The translations under genes were made by a program, and so were the position numbers. The notes under the pieces were generated by a model. The model was not told the DNA's origin and did no database searches. It was given only the letters and a program-made list of their open reading frames with translations. A stretch of 64,000 bases of DNA from an uncultured Pelagibacteraceae bacterium (GTDB taxonomy: Bacteria > Pseudomonadota > Alphaproteobacteria > Pelagibacterales > Pelagibacteraceae), in NCBI GenBank assembly GCA_902604795.1, contig CACKZV010000002.1, forward strand, positions 1 through 64,000, read 5' to 3'. This document shows, one piece after another, positions 8,213-17,755 of this stretch. Position 1 is the stretch's first letter. Each line of letters starts with the position of its first letter.

Positions 8213-9253
8213 TTAATTTTTAGTTCCAATAGCCTCTGAAACATTTTTAAACCCCTTATTTTTTAATAAATCAATTAATTCTATACTTATTTTTGAGGCT
8301 ATACGAGGACCTCTGTAAACCATTCCAGTATATAATTGAATGAGTGTTGCACCAGAAATGATTTTTTCAAAAGCATCTTGTCCATTACTAACACCACCCA
8401 CTCCTATTATTTTTGTTTTGTCTTTTAGAATTTTATAAAATTTAGAAATTGCCTCATTTGAAATCTTTTCAATTGGTTTACCTGACAGTCCACCCTTTTC
8501 TAATTTATTTTTATTTTTTAAATTTTCTCTATTCTTATCTGTGGTATTGGAAACAATAATAATTCCTATTTCTTGTTCCATAATGATCTTGGATACTTCA
8601 TTAATTTGATCGTCATTAAGATCAGGTGAAACTTTTATTGCTAATGGAATGTTTGAATTCAATTCTTTTTTTTCATTTTTTAGCTTATCAATCAATGATT
8701 TTAATTCATCCTGGTTATGAAAGTCTCTTAAATTTTCTGTATTTGGTGAAGAGATGTTTATAGTTATATAATCAGCTAAATTATAAAATTTACGAAAACA
8801 AATTAAATAATCCTCAATTCTATCTTTGGAGTCTTTATTTGGTCCAATATTTATTCCTAAAAAACCCTTTTTATTATTTTCCTTAATTGTCTGGCTAATC
8901 TGTTCTGAACCAGAATTGTTAAAACCTAATCTATTTATAAGAGCTTCATCTTCTTCAAGTCTAAAAACTCTTGGTTTAGGGTTGCCAAATTGAGGCTTTG
9001 GAGTAATTGTGCCTACTTCAACAAAACCAAATCCAAGATTAAACAGAGGATTATATACTTCAGCATTTTTATCAAAGCCAGCAGCAACACCAATTGGTGA
9101 AGATAATTTTTTTTCACAAAAAGTTGTTTCTAAAATATGATTATCTACAGGTTTTGAGTAAGAAATATTATTTAACTTAAGTGCTTTTATCGCTAAAGAA
9201 TGAGCTACTTCAGGGCTAAATTTAAAAATTAGTGGTCTTAAAATATTAAACAT
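8213..9253 (-). CDS. pyrD: Dihydroorotate dehydrogenase (quinone), class 2
   Basis: 346 residues. The ~40-residue N-terminal extension (FNILRPLIFKFSPEVAHSLA) is the membrane- and quinone-associated part that distinguishes class 2 enzymes. The FMN-binding core follows, with SPIGVAAGFDKNAE, the catalytic serine region NISSPNTENLR and IGVGGVSNG. It oxidises dihydroorotate to orotate with electrons to ubiquinone, the fourth step of pyrimidine synthesis. The start overlaps the end of lysS by 8 bp. Confidence 0.96.
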   Translation of the reverse strand: MFNILRPLIFKFSPEVAHSLAIKALKLNNISYSKPVDNHILETTFCEKKLSSPIGVAAGFDKNAEVYNPLFNLGFGFVEVGTITPKPQFGNPKPRVFRLEEDEALINRLGFNNSGSEQISQTIKENNKKGFLGINIGPNKDSKDRIEDYLICFRKFYNLADYITINISSPNTENLRDFHNQDELKSLIDKLKNEKKELNSNIPLAIKVSPDLNDDQINEVSKIIMEQEIGIIIVSNTTDKNRENLKNKNKLEKGGLSGKPIEKISNEAISKFYKILKDKTKIIGVGGVSNGQDAFEKIISGATLIQLYTGMVYRGPRIASKISIELIDLLKNKGFKNVSEAIGTKN

Positions 9254-10814
9254 TTTCTAATTTTTTTTTTATTAGTTCTTTAGTTTCTTGAACCCCAAAA
9301 AAGCTTATAAAAAAACCAAATCGTGGTCCATTTTCTACCCCAAAAACTACCTCATAAATCAATTTGAACCAATCACGCAAATTTTCTTTATAGCCATTTT
9401 CTTTGCCAACTGTATAAATTTTAGTCTGAATATCCTCTGGTTTCATTGCGTCATCGCAGTTATCTAAAGAGTTTACTAAAGCCTTTAAAGCAATCTTTTC
9501 GCTTTCATTAGGTTTTTTATAAATCTTTTTAGATTTTATTACGTCATTAAAATATTTAATTGCATAAGATATTAACTTGTCAAAAATTGGATGCATATCT
9601 TCATTAATATCTTTTTTATATTTCTTTACAAATTTCCAAAGTAATTCTTTATTATCAGCATTGCTAGTCTCAACTAAATTTAATAGCATTGAGAAGGACA
9701 TTATTGAATTTTCCTCTGGTATCTCTGAATTATGAACATGCCAAACAGGATTCATTAGTTTTTGAAGATCGTTTTGGGTTTTACCTTTTTCAATAAAATC
9801 GAGATATTCGTCAACAGCTTTTGGAACTACTTCTCTATAAAGTTTTTTTGCTCTTTTTGGGTTCTGGTACATATACAAGGAAAGACTTTCAGGTGATGCA
9901 TACTCTAACCATTGATCAATTGTGATACCATTTCCTTTTGACTTTGATATTTTTTCACCTTTTTCGTCTAAAAATAACTCATATGCAAAACCAGATGGAT
10001 TTGACTTACCCAATAATTTTATGATTTTTGAAGATAAAATTGCACTCTCAATTAAATCTTTTCCATACATTTCAAAATCTACATCAAGAGCATACCATCT
10101 CATAGCCCAATCTACTTTCCATTGTAGTTTACAATTTCCATCTAAAATACTTTGCTCTAATTTTTTGCCATTGTTATCAAAAATTATTTTTGAGTTTTTA
10201 GTATCTAATTCTAAAACTGGTATCTCTAATACAATCCCTGTATCTGGACATATTGGTAAAAATGGAGAATATGTTTTTTGCCTTTCTTTACCAAGAGTAG
10301 GAATAATTATGTTCATTATTCCTTCATAATTTTCTAAAATTAATTTTAATGTATCATTAAAAAAACCTGACTTATATAAAACTGTTGAACTTTTAAAACT
10401 GTATTCAAACTTAAATTTATCTAAGAAATTTTTTAACATTTCATTATTATGTTCACCAAAACTGTTAAATTTTTCAAAAGGATCTGGAACTTGAGTTAAG
10501 GGTTTATGAAGGTTTTGCTCAAGTTTTTCAGAATTGGGAATATTTTCAGGAACTTTTCTAAGTCCATCCATGTCATCAGAAAAAGTAATTATTTCTTTAG
10601 GGAGATCTGATAAATGATTTAAAGCATTAACAATCATTGTGGTTCTTGCTACTTCACCGAAGGTACCAATGTGCGGCAAGCCGCTAGGACCATATCCTGT
10701 TTGAAGAATAATTTTTCTCTTATTTTCAATATTTATTTTTCTCTCTCTTAGAAGCTTTTTAGCTTCAACAAAGGGCCAAGCGTTTGTTTTGTCTATGTTG
10801 GTTTTATCTATCAC
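9246..10814 (-). CDS. lysS: Lysyl-tRNA synthetase, class I
   Basis: 522 residues, Rossmann-fold class I enzyme rather than the class II LysRS of most bacteria. The HIGH-like PSGLPHIGT is at about 43-51 and the KMSKS-like KISKSKG at about 288-294. Class I LysRS is the normal form in archaea and many Alphaproteobacteria. It charges tRNA-Lys. It probably heads the short minus-strand group lysS-pyrD-rpmB-yhhQ, and is divergent from trkH with 86 bp between. Confidence 0.95.
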   Translation of the reverse strand: MIDKTNIDKTNAWPFVEAKKLLRERKINIENKRKIILQTGYGPSGLPHIGTFGEVARTTMIVNALNHLSDLPKEIITFSDDMDGLRKVPENIPNSEKLEQNLHKPLTQVPDPFEKFNSFGEHNNEMLKNFLDKFKFEYSFKSSTVLYKSGFFNDTLKLILENYEGIMNIIIPTLGKERQKTYSPFLPICPDTGIVLEIPVLELDTKNSKIIFDNNGKKLEQSILDGNCKLQWKVDWAMRWYALDVDFEMYGKDLIESAILSSKIIKLLGKSNPSGFAYELFLDEKGEKISKSKGNGITIDQWLEYASPESLSLYMYQNPKRAKKLYREVVPKAVDEYLDFIEKGKTQNDLQKLMNPVWHVHNSEIPEENSIMSFSMLLNLVETSNADNKELLWKFVKKYKKDINEDMHPIFDKLISYAIKYFNDVIKSKKIYKKPNESEKIALKALVNSLDNCDDAMKPEDIQTKIYTVGKENGYKENLRDWFKLIYEVVFGVENGPRFGFFISFFGVQETKELIKKKLENV

Positions 10815-10900
10815 TTTTAATTAAACAGCCTGTAAAATAACGTTTTTAATAATTCTTATAGAGTTGAAATTTATTTACCATAAAATAATGTCCAATCAAA

Positions 10901-12349
10901 ATGTCCAATTATAAAACTGTTTTCTTTACCTTAGGAATTTTACAAATAATTTTAGGTTTATCCATGATTGCGCCAATTTTAGCGCAGTTTTTTTATAATG
11001 AACTAGACTCTAGTTTTATAAGTTCTGGAATTGTAACTATTATTTTTGGAGTTCTTTTTTTACTGTCTAATTTAGATCATGACAAGAAGATCAGTTTACC
11101 TCAAGCTTTTCTTTTAACGGCTTTATCCTGGTTAAGTATTGCTATATTTGGTTCTCTTCCTTTCATATTTTCAGAGATTGAATTGAGTGTAACAGATGCC
11201 TTTTTTGAGAGCATGTCAGGTATCACTACGACTGGATCAACTATAATAACCGATTTAAATGAAACTCCGAAGAGTATACTGCTTTGGAGAGGAATGCTCC
11301 AGTGGTTAGGTGGGATTGGTATAATTGTTATGGCAATAACTTTAATGCCCCTTATGAACATTGGTGGAATGCAGTTGTTTATCATATCCACAAGTGATAC
11401 CCCGGAAAAAATTTTACCTAGATCAAAAGAAATAGCGTTGAGATTGATCTTAGTATACTCAGGATTAACTTTTATATGTGCATTATTTTATAAAATATTT
11501 GGCATGAACTTTTTTGATAGCATTGTTCACTCAATGACAACAATAGCAACAGGAGGATTTTCAAACTATAACGAGTCTATTGGTTATTTTGATAGTTCTC
11601 TTATAGAATTTACATCAATAATATTTATAATCTTAGGAAGTATTCCATTCATAGCCTACATTAAATATCTAAATGGTGACAAAAAAATATTTTTTAAAGA
11701 TACTCAAATTAAAACTTTTATTAAAATTGTTATTTTTTCAATTCTCTTAATGTATTTGTATTTGTTAATAAAAAATCAAAGTTCTTTTGATACGAGTATT
11801 AGGTCAGTTGCGTTTAATGTAATATCAATTTTAACAGGAACTGGTTATGTAACTCAAAACTTTAGTGATTGGGGTCAATTCCCATTAATTTATTTTCTTA
11901 TCCTTATGTTCATAGGTGGATGTGCAGGATCTACAGCATGCGGGATTAAAATATTTAGGGTCCAAATTTTATTCCAATTTATTGCTGTACAACTTAAGAA
12001 AATAATTTATCCAAGAGGTATATTTAAAATAAAATACGAAAGTAATAATATTGATGAAAAATTTTTAGCATCAATAATATCTTTTATATTTTTATATATT
12101 GTGATTTTTTTTGTTATAACCGCTTTATTATCAACTAGTGGCCTAGATTTAACTACTTCAATATCGGCAGCTGCAACATCAATATCAAATGTAGGTCCTG
12201 GTTTAGGCGATATTATTGGTCCAAATGGTAATTTTTCAAACTTATCTGATTTTTCAAAATGGATTTTAAGTTTGGCTATGATTTTAGGTAGATTGGAACT
12301 GTTTGCTGTATTAGTGTTGTTTATTCCATCTTTTTGGAGGAAATATTAA
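10901..12349 (+). CDS. trkH: Trk-type potassium uptake protein TrkH
   Basis: 482 residues with many membrane segments. It has TrkH/KtrB pore-loop selectivity-filter segments, for example SGITTTGST, IATGGFSN, LTGTGYV and ISNVGPGLGD. It is the K+-conducting membrane subunit; the cytoplasmic NAD-binding partner TrkA is not in this window. The ATG at 10901 has no clear Shine-Dalgarno sequence. The stop overlaps the ampG start by one base. Eight bases of AATGTCCAAT-like sequence are duplicated just before and across the start (10887-10910). Confidence 0.93.
   Translation: MSNYKTVFFTLGILQIILGLSMIAPILAQFFYNELDSSFISSGIVTIIFGVLFLLSNLDHDKKISLPQAFLLTALSWLSIAIFGSLPFIFSEIELSVTDAFFESMSGITTTGSTIITDLNETPKSILLWRGMLQWLGGIGIIVMAITLMPLMNIGGMQLFIISTSDTPEKILPRSKEIALRLILVYSGLTFICALFYKIFGMNFFDSIVHSMTTIATGGFSNYNESIGYFDSSLIEFTSIIFIILGSIPFIAYIKYLNGDKKIFFKDTQIKTFIKIVIFSILLMYLYLLIKNQSSFDTSIRSVAFNVISILTGTGYVTQNFSDWGQFPLIYFLILMFIGGCAGSTACGIKIFRVQILFQFIAVQLKKIIYPRGIFKIKYESNNIDEKFLASIISFIFLYIVIFFVITALLSTSGLDLTTSISAAATSISNVGPGLGDIIGPNGNFSNLSDFSKWILSLAMILGRLELFAVLVLFIPSFWRKY
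12336..12340 (+). promoter_or_regulatory. Strong ribosome-binding site fixing the ampG start
   Basis: GGAGG lies 8 bases before the ATG at 12349 and inside the last codons of trkH. This favours 12349 over the in-frame TTG at 12334, which would place the start inside its own ribosome-binding site. Confidence 0.7.
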
Positions 12350-13722
12350 TGTCTGAAACTAAACAAAGCTGGAGAGAGTCTTTACTTATATACAAAGATA
12401 TACGTATGTTAAGGATATTACTGCTAGGTGCTATTAGTGGTTTTCCTTGGGTATTAATTGCAAGTAGCTTAAGTCTTTGGTTAAAAGAAGAAGGCTTAAG
12501 CAGATCAACCATAGGATGGGCAGGATTAATATTTGGAGTGTATGCATTTAATTATTTGTGGGCTCCAATCATTGACAGAATACAAATTCCATTTTTAACC
12601 AAAAAATTAGGTCATAGAAGAGGATGGATTGTTTTAATGCAGTTGATAATTTTACTAAGCTTGATTGTCTGGAGTTTAATAAATCCTACTCAAAACTTAG
12701 CTCTTTTAATAAGTGTTGGACTGATTATTGCTATTGCATCTGCAACTCAAGATATAACTGTTGATGCGTTAAGAATAGAGCAAATAAGTTCCAACGAAGG
12801 TAAATCAATGGCAGCAGGGGCAGCTATAGCAGTTGTTGGATGGTGGACTGGTTATAAGTTAGGGGGAGTTATAGCTTTATTCACTGCTGAATTTTTTGAA
12901 AACATGGGAATATCGAATTATTGGCAAGCAACTTTTTTAGTTTTAGGCATTTTAATTATTTTAATGAATATTGGTTTGATGTTTGTTCATGAGACAAGTG
13001 ATAACAACAGACAAAGCAATCAAAAAGCCACTGATCAAATGATTTTAAATAAACTTGGATCAAATAATGTTTTAACAAATTTTATTGCTTATATTTCAGG
13101 AACTATTGGTGGACCAATAGTTAGTTTCTTCAAAAAAAATGGATTTAGCATTGCTGTAGGAATATTGGGATTTGTATTTTTGTTTAAAATTGGTGAAGCA
13201 TTTTTAGGACGTATGTCGATTGTTTTTTATAAAGAAATTGGTTTCTCAAAAGGACAAATAGCTATTTACTCTAAAGGATTGGGATGGATAACAACCGTCG
13301 TTTTCACTTTAATAGGAGGTTTAATGGCGATGAGAGCTGGAACAGTAAAAACTATGTTTTTTGCTGGAGGTTTGATGGCGTTAACTAATTTACTTTTTGC
13401 AATATTGGCATGGACAGGTAAATCAGAATTATTATTTGCAATAGCTGTAATAGCTGACGATATCACAGCTGCATTTGCGACAGTTGCATTTGTTGCCTTT
13501 ATTTCTTTATTAGTAGATAGGACCTATACTGCAACTCAATATGCATTATTAGCATCTATAGGAACAGCTGGAAGGACTACTCTTGCCTCTTCGTCAGGTG
13601 CGCTAGTAGATTGGCTTAATGGAGACTGGGGTACTTTTTTTGTTATAACAACTTTAATGGTTATTCCTTCGATAATTTGTCTATGGTTTATTAGGAATAA
13701 AGTAAAAATTGGTGAAAAATAG
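12349..13722 (+). CDS. ampG: AmpG-like MFS permease (muropeptide importer)
   Basis: About 457 residues, 12-helix MFS protein of the PAT/AmpG family. The first loop carries WAPIIDRIQIPFL and LGHRRGWI, matching the AmpG signature (DR...RRGW). It imports anhydro-muropeptides from the periplasm for peptidoglycan recycling in characterised species; other PAT members carry acetyl-CoA or siderophores, so substrate certainty is moderate. The start was set at 12349 because GGAGG lies 8 bases upstream. It overlaps the trkH stop by one base, and its 3' end overlaps the NlpC/P60 gene, which would act on the same pathway. Confidence 0.85.
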   Translation: MSETKQSWRESLLIYKDIRMLRILLLGAISGFPWVLIASSLSLWLKEEGLSRSTIGWAGLIFGVYAFNYLWAPIIDRIQIPFLTKKLGHRRGWIVLMQLIILLSLIVWSLINPTQNLALLISVGLIIAIASATQDITVDALRIEQISSNEGKSMAAGAAIAVVGWWTGYKLGGVIALFTAEFFENMGISNYWQATFLVLGILIILMNIGLMFVHETSDNNRQSNQKATDQMILNKLGSNNVLTNFIAYISGTIGGPIVSFFKKNGFSIAVGILGFVFLFKIGEAFLGRMSIVFYKEIGFSKGQIAIYSKGLGWITTVVFTLIGGLMAMRAGTVKTMFFAGGLMALTNLLFAILAWTGKSELLFAIAVIADDITAAFATVAFVAFISLLVDRTYTATQYALLASIGTAGRTTLASSSGALVDWLNGDWGTFFVITTLMVIPSIICLWFIRNKVKIGEK

Positions 13723-14466
13723 TACCTTTTTTTGTAAGAGTAATTCTTTGAATGTTTATGAGCTTGCTTCAAAGAAATCCAATATAAGTACTCAAATATT
13801 ATACGGTGAAAAATTTAGTGTAATAGAAAGAAAGAAAGATTTTTTAAAAATTAAAACTAATTTCGATAATTACATAGGTTTCATTAAGAACGAAAAATTT
13901 AATAAATTTTTAAATAAAACTCACAAGGTTAATATATTAAAATCAAAAATTTATTATAAACCAAAAAATAATAATAAGTACTCAACAAAAAATACCTACC
14001 ATTTTCGTCTGAAATTCAGATGTTAAAAAAAGATAATAATTTTGTAATGTTTGAAAAAAACAAATGGGTAAAATTCAACGAATTAGAAATAATAAATAAA
14101 AAAGATTATAATTTTAGTAAAATATTTAAATATTTTTTGAAAATTAAATACAAATGGGGTGGTAAAACTTTTGATGGTATTGATTGTTCAGCATTACTTC
14201 AAATTTTTTATAAATATAATAATAAATTTTTTCCAAGGGACACAAAAGATCAAGTTAAAATCAAAAAAGGTGTAAATAATAAAAAATTATTTAAAAAAGG
14301 AGATATTATTTTTTGGAAAGGGCATGTTGCCATTTGTTTAAATAAAAGAGAATTAATTCATGCATATGGTCCAAGAAAAAAAGTATTAATAATGCCAATA
14401 ATAAAAACGATTAAATTAATTGAAAAAACTGCTAAGTTAAAAGTGATTAAAATTATATCAATTTAG
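13712..14466 (+). pseudogene. NlpC/P60 cell-wall endopeptidase interrupted by a frameshift
   Basis: Two frames together make one protein. The first (GTG 13712 to stop 14026) is an SH3-like N-terminal region. The second (from 14020) contains the NlpC/P60 domain with catalytic Cys (codon at 14185, DGIDCSA), His102 of that frame (WKGHVAI) and a third polar residue His114 (LIHAYG). The frames meet at A6 (13987-13992). Reading on in the second frame before its ATG gives KKYLPFSSEIQM, continuous with the first frame. The zero frame reads A_AAA_AAT here, a -1 slippery heptamer. So this is either a base-call or indel error, a recent pseudogene, or a gene rescued by slippage. Family members cleave D-Glu/meso-DAP peptide bonds in murein. 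The gene overlaps ampG. Confidence 0.75.
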
Positions 14467-15362
14467 TTTTGATCTCTCCCAAAATCTGGTTTCGCTATAT
14501 CTTGTTTTAAATTCAATATTTGCTGTCTTACTTTTTTTGAATTAACCAACTTTTTTCTTAAAGTTTTATCATCTAAATTCTCAATATTTTTTTTAAATGA
14601 TTTTAAATTTTTGATAAATAAGTTAATTGCACTTACAATATTATTTTTGTTATTAAAAAAAATGTCTCTCCACATTATTTCGTTTGAAGCAGCAATTCTT
14701 GAAAAATCTCTTAACCCTCCAGCACTAAATTTAATTACATCTTTTTTTTGAGTTTTTTGAAAATCTTGAGCGGTCTTTATTAAATTGTAAGCTATTAAGT
14801 GGGGTAAATGACTTGTAATAGAAAATATCTTATCATGAACTTTCTCATCCATAATTATTACTTTAGAACCGATTTTTTTCCAAAAATTAACCAATTTTTT
14901 CTGTTTTATTTTGTTTTTGTCTCTAAAAATTATGCACCATTTATTAACAAATAGACTTTTACTTCCATACTTTGGTCCACTTACCTCTGATCCAGATATC
15001 GGGTGACTCATAATCCAATCAAGCGACTTTGATAGGCTATTTTTTTTTAATTTATTAATATTTTCCTTTGTAGAACCTACATCAGTAATTAAAGATTTTT
15101 TACTTAAATTCTTATTTAATTGAGGGATAATTCTTTCATACTGACTCATAGGAGTAGCAATTATAACAAAATCCATATCTGAAATTTTGTTATCAAGTTT
15201 TTTTAAAATAACTATTTTTTTATTTATTTTTTTAATTTCTATAATATTTTTTTTTGATTTCTCATAAACAAAAAAATTTTTAGAAGCTTTTTTATTTAAA
15301 GACGCTCTTAAAATTGAAGATCCAATTAATCCACAACCAACGATTAATATATTTTTAAACAT
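14463..15362 (-). CDS. tyrA: Prephenate (or arogenate) dehydrogenase
   Basis: 299 residues, no fused chorismate mutase or ACT domain. The N-terminal Rossmann motif GCGLIGSS is at 9-16, IATPMSQY and VGSTK follow, and the conserved SHPISGSE contains the active-site histidine. It oxidatively decarboxylates prephenate or arogenate towards tyrosine. The start overlaps the end of hisC by 8 bp, and that aminotransferase could serve the same pathway. The 3' end overlaps the convergent NlpC/P60 gene by 4 bp. Confidence 0.92.
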   Translation of the reverse strand: MFKNILIVGCGLIGSSILRASLNKKASKNFFVYEKSKKNIIEIKKINKKIVILKKLDNKISDMDFVIIATPMSQYERIIPQLNKNLSKKSLITDVGSTKENINKLKKNSLSKSLDWIMSHPISGSEVSGPKYGSKSLFVNKWCIIFRDKNKIKQKKLVNFWKKIGSKVIIMDEKVHDKIFSITSHLPHLIAYNLIKTAQDFQKTQKKDVIKFSAGGLRDFSRIAASNEIMWRDIFFNNKNNIVSAINLFIKNLKSFKKNIENLDDKTLRKKLVNSKKVRQQILNLKQDIAKPDFGRDQN

Positions 15363-16440
15363 TTTTAAAAATTTTTTTCATCTGTTTAATTAAAAGTATA
15401 TTTTCTTTCGCATTTCCAATTGTAAGTCTTAGGCAATTTTTAATACCATACGAATTCATCTCCCTAAGAATTATTCCAGATCTCTCAAGTTTTCTCTCAA
15501 CAAAATTTGAGCTTAATTTACAACTTTTAAAATCTAAAAGAAAAAAATTTGGTCCAATTTCATTTGTCTGAATATTGTACGAATTCATCTCTTTTTGTAT
15601 TTTTTTAGCCCAATCTAAATTATGTATTACAGATTTTTTTATAAAACTTTTATCTTTAAGAGACTCAGCTGCACATTCCTGTGCAATCTTATTAACATTG
15701 AATGGTGGTTTAATTTTATATAAAGCATCTACAATTTTTTTACTTCCATAACCCCAACCTACTCTTAAAGATGCAAGACCATAAATTTTAGAAAATGTTC
15801 TCAATATAAACACATTATTTCTATTTTTAAAAAGCTCTAAACCTGATTTGTAATCTTCATTTAACATATATTCAAAATACGCATCATCAACTACCAGTAA
15901 AATTTTTTTATTTAAACGCTTTCTTAAATCAAATAACTGATTCTTAGAAATATATGTTCCTGTAGGATTATTAGGATTAGCTATAAATACAATTTTAGTT
16001 CTTTTGGTTATTTTTTTTAAAATTTCATCATTAGATACCTTAAAATTTTTCTCTTTAGAAAATATTACTTTTGCTCCTACTATTTTTGAATAAATTCTAT
16101 ACATTAAGAAACTAAATTCTGGGACTACTACCTCATCTCCTTTATTTAAAAAGAGTTGACACAACATTTGAATAATTTCATCAGACCCAGATCCACATAT
16201 GACCTGATTTTGTTTACAATTATATTTTTTTGAAATTATCGATATTAACTCTTTAAATTTTCCGTCTGGATATTTTGATATATCTCCTCTAAATTTTTTT
16301 AATACTCTAGAAGCATTTTTACTCATGCCTAAAGCAGACTCATTTGCTGATAATTTAATTATATTTTTTTTTTTATTTAAAAACGATTTGCCTGGCTTGT
16401 AAGCCTCTAATTTGATTTTTCTAAATGTTGGAGTAGTCAT
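15355..16440 (-). CDS. hisC: Histidinol-phosphate / aromatic aminotransferase
   Basis: 361 residues, fold-type I PLP enzyme of the HisC group. The N-terminal KLSANESALG, GSGSDEII, FIANPNNPTGT and the PLP-lysine segment RTFSKIYGLASLRVGWG are all visible. HisC makes histidinol phosphate. Copies placed next to tyrA, as here, often also transaminate aromatic keto acids, so dual function is plausible. It is divergent from metX with 181 bp between. Confidence 0.9.
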   Translation of the reverse strand: MTTPTFRKIKLEAYKPGKSFLNKKKNIIKLSANESALGMSKNASRVLKKFRGDISKYPDGKFKELISIISKKYNCKQNQVICGSGSDEIIQMLCQLFLNKGDEVVVPEFSFLMYRIYSKIVGAKVIFSKEKNFKVSNDEILKKITKRTKIVFIANPNNPTGTYISKNQLFDLRKRLNKKILLVVDDAYFEYMLNEDYKSGLELFKNRNNVFILRTFSKIYGLASLRVGWGYGSKKIVDALYKIKPPFNVNKIAQECAAESLKDKSFIKKSVIHNLDWAKKIQKEMNSYNIQTNEIGPNFFLLDFKSCKLSSNFVERKLERSGIILREMNSYGIKNCLRLTIGNAKENILLIKQMKKIFKNV

Positions 16441-16503
16441 GTGCTAATTTTTATTAATAAATAGTCGGATAATTAAATAATACAATCAATAATTCAAAAA
16501 AAA

Positions 16504-16530
16504 TTGACAACTAAAAATGTATCTTATAAA
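16504..16530 (+). promoter_or_regulatory. Predicted sigma70-type promoter of metX
   Basis: A perfect TTGACA -35 (16504-16509) is followed after 15 bp by TATAAA (16525-16530). Transcription would begin at about 16537, exactly where the SAM-II aptamer starts, which supports the call despite the short spacer. Confidence 0.55.
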
Positions 16531-16536
16531 AGCTTT

Positions 16537-16590
16537 TTGCGCTGATTTAACTGAATTGCGAGCGCGTTAAAAAACCTGCTAAATAAGTTT
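16537..16590 (+). ncRNA. SAM-II riboswitch upstream of metX
   Basis: The sequence follows the SAM-II pattern closely. The 5' P1 strand GCGCT (16539-16543) is followed by GATTTAAC, the loop TTGCG, the 3' P1 strand AGCGC (16561-16565), an A-rich linker, and the pseudoknot-forming GCTAAATAAG (16578-16587). It differs little from the crystallised Sargasso Sea metX SAM-II RNA. S-adenosylmethionine binding closes the H-type pseudoknot and lowers expression of metX. The ATG is 31 bases beyond the aptamer and has no strong Shine-Dalgarno. A rival hairpin TAAAAAAC/GTTTTTTA (16568-16575 with 16587-16594) overlaps the pseudoknot strand. Confidence 0.95.
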
Positions 16591-16621
16591 TTTACCTCAC
16601 AATTCACTTCAGCAAAAATTT

Positions 16622-17755
16622 ATGAGTAACTTGAATAAATTGAATAGTGTGCTTATTAAGAAAACTCTAAAGCTTGATTGTGGAAAGGAAATATCAAACT
16701 TCCCAATAGCTTATGAGACTTATGGAAATCTTAACGAAAATAAAGATAATGCTATATTAATTTTTCATGCATTAACTGGCGATCAGTATGCTTCAGGCAT
16801 AAATCCCGTAACAAATAAAGAAGGTTGGTGGAATTATGCTGTTGGTCCAGGAAAGCCATTCGATACAGATAAATTTTTTATTATCTGTGCAAATGTCATT
16901 GGTGGTTGTATGGGATCTTATGGACCAGGATCTATTGATCCCTTGACCAATAAACCTTTAGGTACAAGTTTTCCGGTTATTACAATTAACGATATGGTTA
17001 ACGCTCAATATAACTTATTAGATTATTTTAAAATAGAAAAATTATTTGCAGTTGCTGGCGGTTCCATGGGTGGGATGCAAGTTTTACAGTTCGTATCAAA
17101 TTTTCCTAATAAAGCTAAAGTAGCTTTACCAATTGCTTGTACAGCTAGTCATTCAGCTCAAAATATTGCTTTTAATGAACTTGGAAGACAGGCAATAATG
17201 TCTGATAGCAATTGGAAAGAGGGATTGTATAATGAGAAGTCATCAAATCCTGATAAGGGTTTAGCTGTTGCTAGGATGGCTGCTCATATCACTTATTTAT
17301 CAAAACAAGGTTTACAAGAAAAGTTTGGAAGAAATCTTCAAGAAAGGTCTGATTTAAAATTTGGATTTGATGCCGACTTTCAAATTGAAAGTTATTTGAG
17401 GTATCAAGGCTCTGTATTTGTAGATAGATTTGATGCAAATAGTTATTTGTATATAACAAGAGCGATGGATTATTTTGATTTAACTAAACAATTTGGTGGA
17501 AACCTTTCTAAAGCATTTAAAGATACAAAAACAAAATTTTTTATTATCTCCTTTACTTCTGATTGGTTATACCCAACATCTGAGAATAAGGATATTGTAA
17601 TAGCACTTAATGCAATAGGTGCGGATGTTGGTTTTGTTGAAATTAAAACTGATAAAGGTCATGATTCCTTTTTATTAGACGTTCCAGATTTTTTAAGCAC
17701 TATTAAAAATTATTTAAACACAACTTATTCTAATATTAATGAAAGAAGAATTTAA
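16622..17755 (+). CDS. metX: Homoserine O-acetyltransferase
   Basis: 377 residues, alpha/beta-hydrolase fold of the MetX family. The nucleophile elbow is GGSMGG with Ser148. The family hallmarks FHALTGD and NVIGGCMGS are near the N-terminus, and the acid/histidine end is GHDSFL. It activates homoserine for methionine synthesis by direct sulfhydrylation. Some MetX proteins use succinyl-CoA, which motif reading alone does not exclude. It is preceded by the SAM-II riboswitch, overlaps metW by 17 bp, and is first in the metX-metW-gloB run. Confidence 0.95.
   Translation: MSNLNKLNSVLIKKTLKLDCGKEISNFPIAYETYGNLNENKDNAILIFHALTGDQYASGINPVTNKEGWWNYAVGPGKPFDTDKFFIICANVIGGCMGSYGPGSIDPLTNKPLGTSFPVITINDMVNAQYNLLDYFKIEKLFAVAGGSMGGMQVLQFVSNFPNKAKVALPIACTASHSAQNIAFNELGRQAIMSDSNWKEGLYNEKSSNPDKGLAVARMAAHITYLSKQGLQEKFGRNLQERSDLKFGFDADFQIESYLRYQGSVFVDRFDANSYLYITRAMDYFDLTKQFGGNLSKAFKDTKTKFFIISFTSDWLYPTSENKDIVIALNAIGADVGFVEIKTDKGHDSFLLDVPDFLSTIKNYLNTTYSNINERRI

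Noticed and set aside
12334-12348. TTG start for ampG at 12334
   Set aside because: It overlaps the GGAGG ribosome-binding site that clearly serves the ATG at 12349.
16441-16621. SAM-V riboswitch in tandem with SAM-II
   Set aside because: Only the SAM-II pattern is present. I see no second aptamer between it and the metX ATG.
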